Shown: positions 44,248-53,936, counted from the first letter of the stretch. The stretch: DNA of 64,000 bases from UBA7985 sp002690455 (GCA_965662775.1 CBFIIW010000010.1:44652-108651), one strand, 5' to 3'. Notes: generated by a model not told the origin, from the sequence alone. Made by a program: numbers and translations.

Positions 44248-45750
44248 GTGAAACTCGGAGCATCAGTCGTGCAAGTCCCTATCGCAGCAACAGTCATCAC
44301 CTTTTTCACCGCTGCGACCACCGTCGCAGCGCAGGCCCAGCGCACCGATGCAATCATTGGCCTGCAGCTTGAGCCCCCGCACCTCGACCCAACTTCAGCC
44401 GCTGCAGGCGCGATTGATCAGGTTCTCTACGCCAACGTATTCGAAGGGCTGACCCGGTTCGGCCCAGACGGGTCGGTGCAGCCTGGACTGGCGGCGAGCT
44501 GGACCATTTCCGATGATGGCCTGAGCTACACTTTCCAACTCCGTGAGGGGGTGACCTTCCACGATGGCACCGCCTTTGAGGCCAGCGACGTGGTGTTCTC
44601 TCTCGATCGCGCGCGGGCGGAGGATTCGACCAACGCGCAAAAGGCGCTGTTCGCCGGTATCGAAGACGTGGAAGCGCTGGACGACACCAGCGTGCGCATC
44701 GATCTCGCCACACCGCAGGGAAACTTTCTCTTCAACCTCGCTTGGGGCGACGCGGTCATGGTCGCGCGTGAGAGCATTGAGGACATCAAGAACCAGCCCA
44801 TCGGCACCGGTGCCTTCCGCTTTGAGCAGTGGCGGCGGGGCGACCAGATCAGCCTGAGCCGTAACGCTGACTACTGGGGTGAAGCTGCGTCGCTGGAAGC
44901 GGCGACCTTCAAGTTCATCTCTGAGCCAACGGCGGCTTACGCGGCCATGCTGGCGGGTGATATTGACGCCTTTTACAGCTATCCGGCACCGGAAAACCTC
45001 GCCCAGTTCGAGCGCGACCCGCGCTTCACCGTGCTCTCCGGCAATACCGAGGGCGAGACCATCCTCGCCATAAACAACCAGCAGTCACCCTTCGACGACA
45101 TTCGGGTGCGCAAGGCCGTGAGCCACGCCATCGACCGGCAGGCGATTATTGACGGCGCCATGTTCGGCTATGGCACGCCCATCGGCAGCCACTTTGCGCC
45201 CCACAACCCTGACTATGTCGACCTGACCGCCAACGCTGCCTTTGACCCAGCGCTGGCCCGTGAGCTGCTGGCCCAGGCGGGCTACCGCGAGGGCTTCAGC
45301 ACCACCCTCAAACTGCCGCCGCCATCCTATGCGCGCCGGGGTGGAGAGATCATCGCCGCACAGCTGCGCGAGGTCGGTATCGAAGCCGAGATCAGCTTCC
45401 TCGAATGGGCGCAGTGGTTGGAGCAGGTGTTCCGTGGCTACGACTATGGCCTGACTATCGTCAGCCACACAGAGCCGATGGACATCAATATTTATGCCCG
45501 GCCAGACTACTACTTCCAGTACGATAACCCGGACTTTCAGGCGTTGATCGAGACGCTGGCGGTGGAAAGTGACCCGGCCGCACGCTCCGCCCTGTTGGCG
45601 CAGGCACAGACCACAATCGCTGAGGATTTCGTCAATGGCTACCTGTTCCAGTTGGCGCTGACTTCGGTGGTTGACGCGAAGCTGCAGGGGATCTGGAAGG
45701 ACGCCCCGACCCAGGCTGTCGATCTGACCGGCGTTCGCTGGGCCGACTGA
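44248..45750 (+). CDS. Dipeptide/oligopeptide-type ABC transporter substrate-binding protein
   Basis: 500 residues from the GTG at 44248; a second GTG at 44269 has GGAG 8 bases upstream and is the alternative, but the longer form has the lysine expected at the front of a signal peptide (hydrophobic to about residue 28, cleavage near AQAQ). The SBP family 5 fold shows HLDPTSAAAGAIDQVLYANVFEG, SWTISDDGLSYTFQLREGV with HDG, and NADYWGEA. It would capture a peptide-like or opine-like compound in the periplasm. Next genes are the two permeases and the fused ATPase. Confidence 0.9.
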   Translation: MKLGASVVQVPIAATVITFFTAATTVAAQAQRTDAIIGLQLEPPHLDPTSAAAGAIDQVLYANVFEGLTRFGPDGSVQPGLAASWTISDDGLSYTFQLREGVTFHDGTAFEASDVVFSLDRARAEDSTNAQKALFAGIEDVEALDDTSVRIDLATPQGNFLFNLAWGDAVMVARESIEDIKNQPIGTGAFRFEQWRRGDQISLSRNADYWGEAASLEAATFKFISEPTAAYAAMLAGDIDAFYSYPAPENLAQFERDPRFTVLSGNTEGETILAINNQQSPFDDIRVRKAVSHAIDRQAIIDGAMFGYGTPIGSHFAPHNPDYVDLTANAAFDPALARELLAQAGYREGFSTTLKLPPPSYARRGGEIIAAQLREVGIEAEISFLEWAQWLEQVFRGYDYGLTIVSHTEPMDINIYARPDYYFQYDNPDFQALIETLAVESDPAARSALLAQAQTTIAEDFVNGYLFQLALTSVVDAKLQGIWKDAPTQAVDLTGVRWAD

Positions 45751-45777
45751 TCAGCCCATGGCGCGGTGGCACCATCG

Positions 45778-46725
45778 ATGATCGGGTTTGCACTTAATCG
45801 TCTGGTGTCGCTACTGGCGTCTCTGATTGTCGCCAGTCTGGTGGTCTTCGCTGCGGTCGAAATCGTCCCCGGTGATCCCGCACGCTTCATGCTTGGGATC
45901 AATGCCCAGCCCGATACAGTGGCGGCGCTGCGTGCCGAACTCGGCCTCGACCGATCTCCGGTGGAGCGCTATCTCAGCTGGGTCGGCGGACTGTTCACCG
46001 GAGATCTCGGGGTTTCCTACACCTATCGCTCGCCGGTCTCTGAAATCGTTGCTGAACGGTTGCAGGTCTCGCTGCCGCTTGCGGTCTATGCGCTGGTGCT
46101 GACCATCGTTATCGCCTTCCCCGTGGGCATGCTGGCGGCGGCGAGCCGGGGTGGGGTGGTGGATACTTTGTTCACCGGGGCGACGCAGCTAGGGATCGCG
46201 GTGCCGAACTTCTGGTTCGCCCTGCTGCTGATCCTGCTGTTTTCGGTCAATCTGGGCTGGTTTTCCGCTGGTGGGTTTCCGGGCTGGCAGGCCGGGCTGC
46301 TGCCGGGGCTGCGGGCGCTGACCCTGCCGGCGATCGCGCTGGCGCTGCCGCAGGCCTCGATCCTCGCGCGCTTGCTGCGCGCATCTCTGATCGATACCCT
46401 GTCAGGTGACTATATCCGGACCGCGCGGGCCAAGGGCCTGAGCGCCGGGCAGGCCCTGCGCCGCCACGCTCTGCGCAATGCCATGATCCCAGTCTTCACC
46501 ATCATCGGGCTGCAGTTTTCCTTTCTGATCGCCGGTGCCGTCATCATCGAGAACGTGTTTTTTCTGCCCGGGCTGGGGCGGTTGGTGCTGCAGGCCATCA
46601 CCCAACGCGACCTGATTGTGGTTGAAAGCGTAGTCATGCTGCTGGTGCTGGCGGTGATCCTCGTTAATTTCGCGGTCGAGCTGGCCTACTCCTGGATCGA
46701 TCCGCGCCTGAGGAACCCATCATGA
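45778..46725 (+). CDS. Dipeptide-type ABC transporter permease, DppB-like
   Basis: 315 residues, six helices. Family features: VPGDPARFMLG after the first helix, a long periplasmic loop, and the EAA-type loop with ARAKGLSAGQALRRHALRNAMIP. The ATG at 45778 is preferred to a GTG at 45766. It overlaps the next permease by 4 bases. Confidence 0.92.
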   Translation: MIGFALNRLVSLLASLIVASLVVFAAVEIVPGDPARFMLGINAQPDTVAALRAELGLDRSPVERYLSWVGGLFTGDLGVSYTYRSPVSEIVAERLQVSLPLAVYALVLTIVIAFPVGMLAAASRGGVVDTLFTGATQLGIAVPNFWFALLLILLFSVNLGWFSAGGFPGWQAGLLPGLRALTLPAIALALPQASILARLLRASLIDTLSGDYIRTARAKGLSAGQALRRHALRNAMIPVFTIIGLQFSFLIAGAVIIENVFFLPGLGRLVLQAITQRDLIVVESVVMLLVLAVILVNFAVELAYSWIDPRLRNPS

Positions 46726-47561
46726 GTGCCCGGCTGCTGATCGGGTTGGGGTTGAGCGGGCTGTTTGTCACCGCCGGGCTGGTGTCGCTGCTGTGGACAC
46801 CGCACGACGTGGCGAACCTGAATATTGCCGCTAAGTTTGCCCCTGCCTCGGCCGAATACCTGCTGGGTACCGATCACTTCGGCCGCGATATCCTGTCGAT
46901 GATCATGGTTGGCGCACGCACCTCAATCGCGGTAGCTCTGCTTGCTGTGGGGATTGGCATGCTGGGTGGGGTGCCATTGGGGCTGCTCGCCGCTGCCGCA
47001 CGGGGCAGCCTGCTCGACGACGTGGTGATGCGCTTCAACGATATGGTCTTCGCCTTTCCCGCGCTGCTGATTGCGATAATGATAACAGCCATTGTGGGCC
47101 CATCGGCGGTCAACGCCATCGTCGCCATCGGTATCTTCAACATCCCCGTCTTCGCCCGGTTGGTGCGCGCTGGGGCGCTGCCGCTGTGGACGCTCGACTT
47201 CGTGCTCTCCGCGCGTGTCAGCGGCAAGGGCGCGGCCCGGATTTCGGTACAGCATATACTGCCCAACCTGACTAACCTGCTGATCGTACAGGGGACGATC
47301 CAGTTCTCGCTCGGGATCCTGGCCGAAGCCGGGCTGAGCTTCGTCGGGCTGGGTGCGCAGCCACCTACGGCCAGCTGGGGGCGGATGATGGCCGAGAGCC
47401 AGACCATGATCTCCTTTGCCCCGCATCTAGCGCTGATCCCTGGGCTGGCGATCCTGCTGACCGTGCTGGGCCTGAACCTCACCGGGGACGGTCTGCGCGA
47501 CGCGCTCGACCCAAAGTCACGTTCGGGGTCGCAACAGGGCTCGGGGAGGGCGGAGCTATGA
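46722..47561 (+). CDS. Dipeptide-type ABC transporter permease, DppC-like
   Basis: 279 residues. Family features: LLGTDHFGRDILSMIMVGAR near the N-terminus, FPALLIAIMI, the EAA loop ARVSGKGAARISVQHILPN and EAGLSFVGLGAQPPTASWG. It overlaps the ATPase gene by 4 bases. Confidence 0.93.
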   Translation: MSARLLIGLGLSGLFVTAGLVSLLWTPHDVANLNIAAKFAPASAEYLLGTDHFGRDILSMIMVGARTSIAVALLAVGIGMLGGVPLGLLAAAARGSLLDDVVMRFNDMVFAFPALLIAIMITAIVGPSAVNAIVAIGIFNIPVFARLVRAGALPLWTLDFVLSARVSGKGAARISVQHILPNLTNLLIVQGTIQFSLGILAEAGLSFVGLGAQPPTASWGRMMAESQTMISFAPHLALIPGLAILLTVLGLNLTGDGLRDALDPKSRSGSQQGSGRAEL

Positions 47562-49144
47562 CCCTGCTCGCCGTCGAAGGCCTTAGCCTGTCGATCTACG
47601 GCACCCCAGTCCTGCGCGATTTGTCTTTCGGTATCGAAGCCGGTGAAATCCTCGGCGTGATCGGTGAAAGCGGGTCGGGCAAGTCGCTGACGGCGCTGTC
47701 GATCATGCAACTGCTGCCCGATGGCAGCCACTCGCGCGGCCGGGTTCTGTTCGCGGGGCGGGACCTCGCCGCCGCCAAGGAGCGTGACCTCTGTGCTGTC
47801 CGTGGGCGCGACATCGGCATGGTGTTTCAGGAGCCCATGACCGCGCTTAACCCGCTGCAGACCATCGGGCAGCAGGTTGCCGAGACCATTCGGATCCACG
47901 ATGGCGCTTCCCCGCAACAGGCACTGAAGCGCGCCGAGGCCGTATTGGCGCAGTGCGAGCTGCCTGCCGCGCAGGTGCCGCTGTCGCGCTACCCGCACCA
48001 GCTCTCTGGGGGGCAGCGCCAGCGGGTTGTGATCGCCATGGCCATCGCCATGCGCCCGCGCCTGCTGATCGCTGATGAACCGACCACGGCGCTGGACGTG
48101 ACCACACAGGCGGAAATCCTGGCGCTGCTTCAGCGGCTGGTCGCGGCTGAGACGATGGCGCTGATGCTGATTACCCACGACCTTGCCGTCGCCGCCAGCC
48201 TCGCCGACCGGATCATGGTCATGCACGACGGCGCGGTGGTCGAGCAGGCAACGACCCCGGCACTGCTCAAAGCGCGCGTGCATCCCCACACCCAGCTTTT
48301 GTTCGACGCCACCGATCACCGCGCCGACCGGTCCGCCCGACCAACCGAGAGCGCAGCTTTGAGCCCTACTGAGGGGCCGCTATTGCGCGTGCAGGACGTG
48401 GTTCAGGAGTACCGCCTGCCACGACCCCACCCCCTGACCGGCAGCCGAGTTCGCCGAGCGGTCGACGGGGTCAGTCTCGAGATCGAGCGCGGCTGTTGCC
48501 TCGCACTGGTCGGCGAGAGTGGTTCCGGCAAGTCCACCCTCGCGCGGGCCATATTGGGGCTCGAGCCGATCCGGGAGGGCCAGATCGCGCTGAGCGGCCA
48601 GGATGTCGTCGCTGACGCCGGCGCCCGGGCAGGCATGCAGGCGGTGTTTCAGGATCCCTACGGATCGTTCAACCCGCGCTGGCGGGTTTCACGCCTGATC
48701 GCCGAACCGTTCTTCCGGCTGGGCCGCGCCGCGCGCGATGAGGAAATAGATGAAGCACTGGTTTCGGTGGGCTTGGCCCCGGCGGACAAGCACAAGCACA
48801 TCCACGCCTTTTCCGGTGGACAGCGTCAGCGGTTGGCGCTGGCACGTGCGCTAATCACGCGGCCCGAGCTGATCATCCTCGATGAAGCGGTATCGGCGCT
48901 CGATGTCTCGGTGCGGGCGCAGATCCTCGACTTGCTAGCGCAGCTGGCAGCAAATTTCGGGCTCACGTACTTGTTCATCACTCACGACCTGAACGTCGTG
49001 CGGGCCATCGCCGATGACGTAGCGGTGATGCAGGCCGGGAAGATTGTCGAGAGGGGGCCGACCGACGCTGTGTTCGCCGGTCCTGAAAGCGTCTACACCG
49101 CGCGGTTGCTCGCCGCCGCGCCCCGCCTCCCCGCGATGGGGTGA
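47558..49144 (+). CDS. Dipeptide-type ABC transporter ATPase, DppD-DppF fusion
   Basis: 528 residues with two complete nucleotide-binding domains. First: Walker A GESGSGKS (36-43), signature LSGGQRQR, Walker B LLIADEPTTALD. Second: Walker A GESGSGKST, signature FSGGQRQR, Walker B LIILDEAVSALD (note DEAVS). Fusion of the two ATPases is common in alphaproteobacterial peptide transporters. The C-terminus lies 36 bases from the bioY stop on the opposite strand. Confidence 0.94.
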   Translation: MTLLAVEGLSLSIYGTPVLRDLSFGIEAGEILGVIGESGSGKSLTALSIMQLLPDGSHSRGRVLFAGRDLAAAKERDLCAVRGRDIGMVFQEPMTALNPLQTIGQQVAETIRIHDGASPQQALKRAEAVLAQCELPAAQVPLSRYPHQLSGGQRQRVVIAMAIAMRPRLLIADEPTTALDVTTQAEILALLQRLVAAETMALMLITHDLAVAASLADRIMVMHDGAVVEQATTPALLKARVHPHTQLLFDATDHRADRSARPTESAALSPTEGPLLRVQDVVQEYRLPRPHPLTGSRVRRAVDGVSLEIERGCCLALVGESGSGKSTLARAILGLEPIREGQIALSGQDVVADAGARAGMQAVFQDPYGSFNPRWRVSRLIAEPFFRLGRAARDEEIDEALVSVGLAPADKHKHIHAFSGGQRQRLALARALITRPELIILDEAVSALDVSVRAQILDLLAQLAANFGLTYLFITHDLNVVRAIADDVAVMQAGKIVERGPTDAVFAGPESVYTARLLAAAPRLPAMG

Positions 49145-49180
49145 GGATAGAGAGCGCAAACGGCGGTTCAGCGCGTTAGA

Positions 49181-49777
49181 CTACTGCTTGCCGCGGGAAA
49201 GCAGCGCCCAGATACCGGGCATTAGAGCGGCAGCGAGGATGAGCTTCAGCAGATCGCCAGCGAGGAAAGGTGTCATACCCCATGCCACGATCGGGTTGTC
49301 CCAGCCCAGCAGAGTGCCTAGCCAGATTAGGCCAGGAATGTAGATCACGATGTTACCGATTAGCATGGCCCCAGCCGTGCCCCAGGGGCTGCGATCCCAG
49401 CCGCGCTCGGCGAGGAAACCGACGACACCGGCCGCAAGGACGAAGCCGAGCAGGTATCCACCGGTCGTGCTCATCATGTACGCAAGACCAATGCCCTTTT
49501 CCGGGGTGCCAGCAAAGACCGGCAGGCCCGCTGCACCCTCGGCCAGGTAAAGCAGCACGGTCGCCATACCCAGGCGCCACCCGAAGGCCATGCCGATCAC
49601 CAGCACCACCAACGTCTGCAACGTCAAAGGAACGGGCCAGAACGGAATGCTGAGCTTGGCGGAAACCCACAGCGCCAGGCTGCCGAGGATAGCGAGGCCG
49701 ACGTTGCGGATTAGGCTGTTTTCAATGGGGACGAGCGCCTGTGCCATAGTCTGTGCAGGCATCGCGTTGATGGTCAT
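49181..49777 (-). CDS. bioY: Biotin transporter BioY
   Basis: 198 residues, six helices. Substrate-specific component of energy-coupling-factor biotin uptake. The IPFWPVPLTLQTLVVLVIG segment, LYLAEGAAGLPVF and the TTGGYLLGFVLAAGVVGFL motif are characteristic. The ATG at 49777 has GGAGAAC upstream. No bioM/bioN are adjacent; solitary BioY proteins are known in this group. It is unrelated in function to the flanking clusters. Confidence 0.93.
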   Translation of the reverse strand: MTINAMPAQTMAQALVPIENSLIRNVGLAILGSLALWVSAKLSIPFWPVPLTLQTLVVLVIGMAFGWRLGMATVLLYLAEGAAGLPVFAGTPEKGIGLAYMMSTTGGYLLGFVLAAGVVGFLAERGWDRSPWGTAGAMLIGNIVIYIPGLIWLGTLLGWDNPIVAWGMTPFLAGDLLKLILAAALMPGIWALLSRGKQ

Positions 49778-49997
49778 CTGTGTTCTCCGGAACTATATGT
49801 CGCGGCGATATTTATGCATTTTGCCTTCCCAGGGTCCAGATCGAAGGCGATGGGGCAGACCCGACCTGTGCGGATGCTTGGGGGTAAGTTCGTGCAAAAT
49901 TCGGTTTGGCGCCGCTAAAGCCACGTCAGGGATGGTGTCGCGTGTATCTTGGCGTAAACTTGACCCTTAGACGTCTGTACCAATCGGGATTCCCGCT

Positions 49998-50828
49998 ATG
50001 CCTAAACGCCTGACCGCTGAACAACAAGCCACCTACGCTCGCGAGGGCTATGTCGCGCCTATCGATATCTTTTCCGCCGACGAGATCGCCGAAATCCGCG
50101 CCGAAATCGAAGCGGCTGAAGCAACCTGGCCCAATGCCCTCGATGGTGCCGGGCGTAACAACGGGCATCTGGCGCTGCCGGTGCTCGACCGGATCGTGCA
50201 CGATAGCCGGGTGCTCGACGCCATCGAAGACGTGCTCGGCGGGGATATCCTCGCCGCTGGTTCGACCCTCTTCATTAAGGAACCGCAGAGCGAGGGGTTC
50301 ATCAGCTGGCACCAAGATGCCCGCTATGCCGGGATGGAGCCTCACGACTGGGTCACTGGTTGGGTCGCGATCAGCAACGTGACCGAGGAAAACGGCTGCA
50401 TGTACATGATCCCTGGCTCGCATCACGCGCCGCTGCGAGACCACGTTGACACCTACGGTGACGACAATTTGCTGACCCGGGGGCAGGAAGTGCAGGACGT
50501 GGACGAGGCTGCCGCTGTGCCGCTGCCGCTCAAGCCCGGACAGATGTCGCTGCATCACCCTCGCACTGTCCACGGCTCCGGCCCCAACCGGTCCAGCGAA
50601 CGGCGGATCGGCTTTGCGCTGCAGAGTTACATCACCCCGCGGGTGCACCAAGTGCTGGGCGATATGTACGTACAGAGCGCCAGGGGTAGTGAAGGCGGAC
50701 ACAGCCACATCGAAGCCCCGCGCGTGGCCGAGGCCATGAGCGAGAAAGCTGTCACCCTTCGCGCGGATGCCAACCAGAAGCTCTCGGACATTCTGTATGC
50801 CGGGGCGGAGCGGACGCGCAACTACTGA
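49998..50828 (+). CDS. Phytanoyl-CoA dioxygenase (PhyH) family oxygenase
   Basis: 276 residues. Iron ligands H105 and D107 (SWHQDARY) and H192 (TVHGSGPN), with an arginine of the RSSERR segment for 2-oxoglutarate. The family also holds ectoine hydroxylase and several free-amino-acid hydroxylases. It is single on the plus strand, with its stop 12 bases from the stop of the convergent enolase-superfamily gene, so the two may be a functional pair. Substrate not readable from sequence. Confidence 0.85.
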   Translation: MPKRLTAEQQATYAREGYVAPIDIFSADEIAEIRAEIEAAEATWPNALDGAGRNNGHLALPVLDRIVHDSRVLDAIEDVLGGDILAAGSTLFIKEPQSEGFISWHQDARYAGMEPHDWVTGWVAISNVTEENGCMYMIPGSHHAPLRDHVDTYGDDNLLTRGQEVQDVDEAAAVPLPLKPGQMSLHHPRTVHGSGPNRSSERRIGFALQSYITPRVHQVLGDMYVQSARGSEGGHSHIEAPRVAEAMSEKAVTLRADANQKLSDILYAGAERTRNY

Positions 50829-50840
50829 TTCCGCTCTGAA

Positions 50841-51953
50841 CTAGGACACTCGGAATTCAGCGATTGGGGCGCCAAGGCTGTCATAATCGGCGACGACACC
50901 CAGACCCGGCCCGTCGGAGGCATAGAGGCGTCCGTCGGCCGTGTGCGGACCCGGTTTACCGGTTGAACGAGTGTTGTAGTTGTGCAGATCGGTGGAGTTG
51001 ATGAGCATCTCTGCGGGGGTCGAAGCGGCAAAGTGGCTGAGAGCGGCTGTGGCAATTTCTCCGCCCCAGGTATCTTCAGAAACCACCGGAATGCCGTGGT
51101 CAATAAAGAAATCCCGCACCCGCCGCGCTTTGGACAAACCACCGAGGTTGGAGATTTTCAGGCAGCACATTTCAGCGGCGTGATCGTTGACAATCCGGCG
51201 TGCCATGTCGATGCCCGTGACCACTTCATCCAGCTTCATCGGCAGGTCTATGCGACGGCGAACGTTCAAGCACTCTTCATAGGTGTAGCAAGGTTGTTCG
51301 AAAATATAGTCGAGATCCCGGGTGGCCCGAGCAACACGCAGGGCGTTATCGACCCGCCAGCCACGATTAGCGTCTGCCATAGCCTTTTCACCGGGCTTGA
51401 GCAGGGGAACGGCCTGGCAGATACGGTCGATGTCAGAGACCCAGTCTGCGCCGACTTTGATCTGGAACTGGCGATATCCCCAGCTGCGCAAGCGGTCGAG
51501 ATTGGCGGGCAGGGCATCGGGGTCATTTTGCGGTGCAACGCGGTACATGGGCGCGCCGTCGCAGAGCTTCCCGCCCAGCATCATCCAAACTGGCTGGCCA
51601 GAGGCCTGTCCAGCGATATCCCAGAACGCCGCGTCAAAGGGTGCCTTGGCGTAGCCGTGCCCGTCTATCAGGTGATCCATGAGCCGTTCCATTCGATAGA
51701 TTTGGCGCGGGTCTTCGCCAAGTAAGCTCGGCGCCATCAGTCGTGCCGCCGCCAGAACACCCTCCGAGTGGGCAACCATGTAATTTTCGCCGCACGGGGT
51801 GAATTCACCAACTCCGGTCAGCCCGGCGTCTGTGGTAACTTCGACCACGGTCGCACGCGCCACTTTGATCATGTTACCTGCGCCCCAAGCGTAGCCCTCT
51901 GGATCTCGATAGGGCAGGTTAGTCTGAAACAAGCGGACAGCAGTGATTTTCAT
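50841..51953 (-). CDS. Mandelate racemase/muconate lactonizing family enzyme resembling cis-3-hydroxy-L-proline dehydratase
   Basis: 370 residues of the enolase superfamily. Metal ligands D194 (ADANRGW), E219 (FEQPC) and D242 (LDEVVT); catalytic lysines K166 (FQIKVG) and K266 (LKISNLGG). The FQ-x-KVG form, the EQPC-x-TYEE block and EDTWGGEI closely match what I remember of cis-3-hydroxy-L-proline dehydratases, which make pyrroline-2-carboxylate; hydroxyproline-betaine epimerases are the second choice. Start at the ATG 51953. With the neighbouring PhyH oxygenase it may degrade a hydroxylated proline or betaine. Confidence 0.82.
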   Translation of the reverse strand: MKITAVRLFQTNLPYRDPEGYAWGAGNMIKVARATVVEVTTDAGLTGVGEFTPCGENYMVAHSEGVLAAARLMAPSLLGEDPRQIYRMERLMDHLIDGHGYAKAPFDAAFWDIAGQASGQPVWMMLGGKLCDGAPMYRVAPQNDPDALPANLDRLRSWGYRQFQIKVGADWVSDIDRICQAVPLLKPGEKAMADANRGWRVDNALRVARATRDLDYIFEQPCYTYEECLNVRRRIDLPMKLDEVVTGIDMARRIVNDHAAEMCCLKISNLGGLSKARRVRDFFIDHGIPVVSEDTWGGEIATAALSHFAASTPAEMLINSTDLHNYNTRSTGKPGPHTADGRLYASDGPGLGVVADYDSLGAPIAEFRVS

Positions 51954-52252
51954 GTTGTGCGGACTCCGGGCTTATTGCGCGAGAAACCCCAGAAATGGGG
52001 CTCCTGCAGGTTGCTTAGGCGTGCTGGCCAGGACTGACAAGATCCGCTGTTTGCTTCCCGTAGTGTTGCTGCCGGCCTTGCCTCAATCGGTAAGGAGGTG
52101 CAACGTGCTGCCATACTGCTGGTTCTGCGTGACGACATTACCGAGAACGAATTGAGGGTTGAAGTGTTCTCTTCGGTCTAGCCCGTCGAGGAGGATTGAA
52201 CCCCTCGTCACCCGTCCAACCGCCACTTTCTCAAGGGAAACTGATCCCCTAA
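51954..52252. other. Divergent intergenic region
   Basis: 299 bases between the divergent enolase-superfamily and EamA genes. It holds a small hairpin, CCCCA-GAAA-TGGGG, at about 51986-51999, close to the enolase gene start. I see no convincing gene; a short open frame on the minus strand has no ribosome site or recognisable content. Confidence 0.4.
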
Positions 52253-53128
52253 ATGCCGAATATCCTGCGCGCCATTATCCTGATTGTGGTCGGTAGCTTT
52301 TCTTTCGCCCTTGGTGATTTGTTTTTGAAGCTGGTCTCCCAAACTGTTCCACTCGGGCAGCTGGTGATGATATTTGGTCTCGGGTTGATGATATTCTTTG
52401 GTTCGATCGCCCGATACAACGGTCAGCGATTCTTCGAGCGTCGTCTCCTGCACCACGCGATGGCCATGCGCTGTATCGGTGAGGCGGTGGCGATTGTCGG
52501 CGTTCCGATTGCACTGAGGTTTTCACCCCTGTCTACCGTGTCCGCCCTGATGCAGTCTTTGCCGTTGGTGCTTTCGCTGATGGCGGTGGTGTTTTTGCGT
52601 GAGCCGCTGCGCTGGCGCCGGTCAATCGCCCTGATCGTAGGTTTCCTCGGTGTGCTGGTCATCATCCGACCCGGGATGGATACCTTCGATTTCTTCGCGG
52701 CTTTCACCCTGATCGGGGTCTTTGGTATGGCAATCCGCGATATTGGCACAAGGATTATGCCAGCTGGCATTTCAACGTCGATTTTGGGATTTTGGGGTGC
52801 TGTGGCAATTCTGCTGACGGGGAGCGCAATGGCTCTCATCAGCGGCCAAGTGACGATGCCAAACCGCGATGGGTGGCTGTTGCTCGGTGGCCTGGTGATC
52901 TTCGGTTGTTTGGGAACCCTCATGGTGGCCATGGCGATGCGACTGGGGGAGGTGTCGGTCATCAGCCCCTTCCGCTACATTCGTGTGGTGTTCGGGGTTG
53001 GTGCCGGAGTGCTGATATTGGGCGAGTCCGTGGACTTCCCGGTGATTATCGGTGCGAGCATGGTTGTTGGTGCGGGGCTCTATAGTCTGCTGCGCGAACG
53101 ACAACTGGCCTTGCGTGCTGCCCCTTGA
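52253..53128 (+). CDS. EamA/DMT family transporter
   Basis: 291 residues, ten helices in two EamA repeats. The first repeat ends with the ALMQSLPLVLSLMAVVFLREP segment typical of the family; the second ends ASMVVGAGLYSLLRER. Members export or import small metabolites such as amino acids; direction and substrate are not readable. It is divergent from the enolase gene and 181 bases before the nicotinamidase. Confidence 0.87.
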   Translation: MPNILRAIILIVVGSFSFALGDLFLKLVSQTVPLGQLVMIFGLGLMIFFGSIARYNGQRFFERRLLHHAMAMRCIGEAVAIVGVPIALRFSPLSTVSALMQSLPLVLSLMAVVFLREPLRWRRSIALIVGFLGVLVIIRPGMDTFDFFAAFTLIGVFGMAIRDIGTRIMPAGISTSILGFWGAVAILLTGSAMALISGQVTMPNRDGWLLLGGLVIFGCLGTLMVAMAMRLGEVSVISPFRYIRVVFGVGAGVLILGESVDFPVIIGASMVVGAGLYSLLRERQLALRAAP

Positions 53129-53309
53129 ACGCACAACACCGGAAAACGCGCCTCCACTGAGGCCTTCCTCCGCCGGTCGCTTTCATCCCTGAACGGCTGA
53201 TGTCCCGTGTTCTAACCCTTCGCCCCTGTCGATGACTTGCTTGTGCTTCAGGCTTGCCGCCATACTGGCTGTATCTTTCACGGCCCGAACGGGTCAAAGG
53301 AGCAGCACC

Positions 53310-53936
53310 ATGACCGAAGTATTCAGGCCCGAAGACGCCCTGATCGTTGTCGATGTTCAGAACGATTTCTGTGAGGGTGGGGCCTTTGACCTCCAGGGCA
53401 GTTCGGCAATCGTTCCGCCGATCAATGCAATCGCTCGGCGCTTCCAGACTGTCGTTTTCACACAGGACTTTCATCCGGCCGGTCACTCTTCCTTCGCCTC
53501 GAGCCATCCCGGTGCGGAGCCGCTGAGCAGCATCACTATGCCCTATGGTCAGCAGACGCTATGGCCCGATCACTGTGTGCAGGGTACACAAGGCGTCGAT
53601 TTTCATCCTGATCTGGACCAGAGCCTGGCTCATCTGATTATCCGCAAGGGTTTTCGACCCCAGCTGGATTCCTATTCCGCCTTCGTTGAAAACGATCGCA
53701 AGACTGGAACCGGGCTGGATGGCTACCTGCGCGCTCGTGGGGTGCGGCGCTGCTTCTTGTGTGGGATTGCGACCGATTTCTGTGTCGGATGGTCGGCGTT
53801 GGACGCGGTGGCGCATGGCTTTGAGACCGTACTGCTGCGACATTTGTCCAAGGAGATTGACCTCGAAGGCTCGCTGGCAGCTCAAATGGCAGCCATGAAT
53901 GCGGCGGGTGTCGTTATCGACGAGCGAGCGGGCTAG
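53310..53936 (+). CDS. pncA: Nicotinamidase
   Basis: 208 residues. Hydrolyses nicotinamide to nicotinate for NAD salvage. The catalytic aspartate is in IVVDVQNDFCEGG, the metal-binding D-x-H-x2-H is TQDFHPAGHSSFASSHPG, LWPDHCVQGT is the next block, and the nucleophile cysteine is in GIATDFCVGW. The ATG at 53310 has AAGGAG upstream; in-frame codons before it lack support. Single gene. Confidence 0.93.
   Translation: MTEVFRPEDALIVVDVQNDFCEGGAFDLQGSSAIVPPINAIARRFQTVVFTQDFHPAGHSSFASSHPGAEPLSSITMPYGQQTLWPDHCVQGTQGVDFHPDLDQSLAHLIIRKGFRPQLDSYSAFVENDRKTGTGLDGYLRARGVRRCFLCGIATDFCVGWSALDAVAHGFETVLLRHLSKEIDLEGSLAAQMAAMNAAGVVIDERAG

Noticed and set aside
46874..48319. Long minus-strand open frame of about 480 codons over the Dpp-type genes
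   Set aside because: Shadow of the permease and ATPase genes, whose motifs are unmistakable; the antisense product is low-complexity.
49778..49997. BioR-type operator upstream of bioY
   Set aside because: AT-rich words near 49795-49815 do not form a convincing TTAT-N2-ATAA palindrome.
51950..52138. Short minus-strand open frame before the enolase gene
   Set aside because: No ribosome site, no recognisable domain, and it lies in the expected promoter region.
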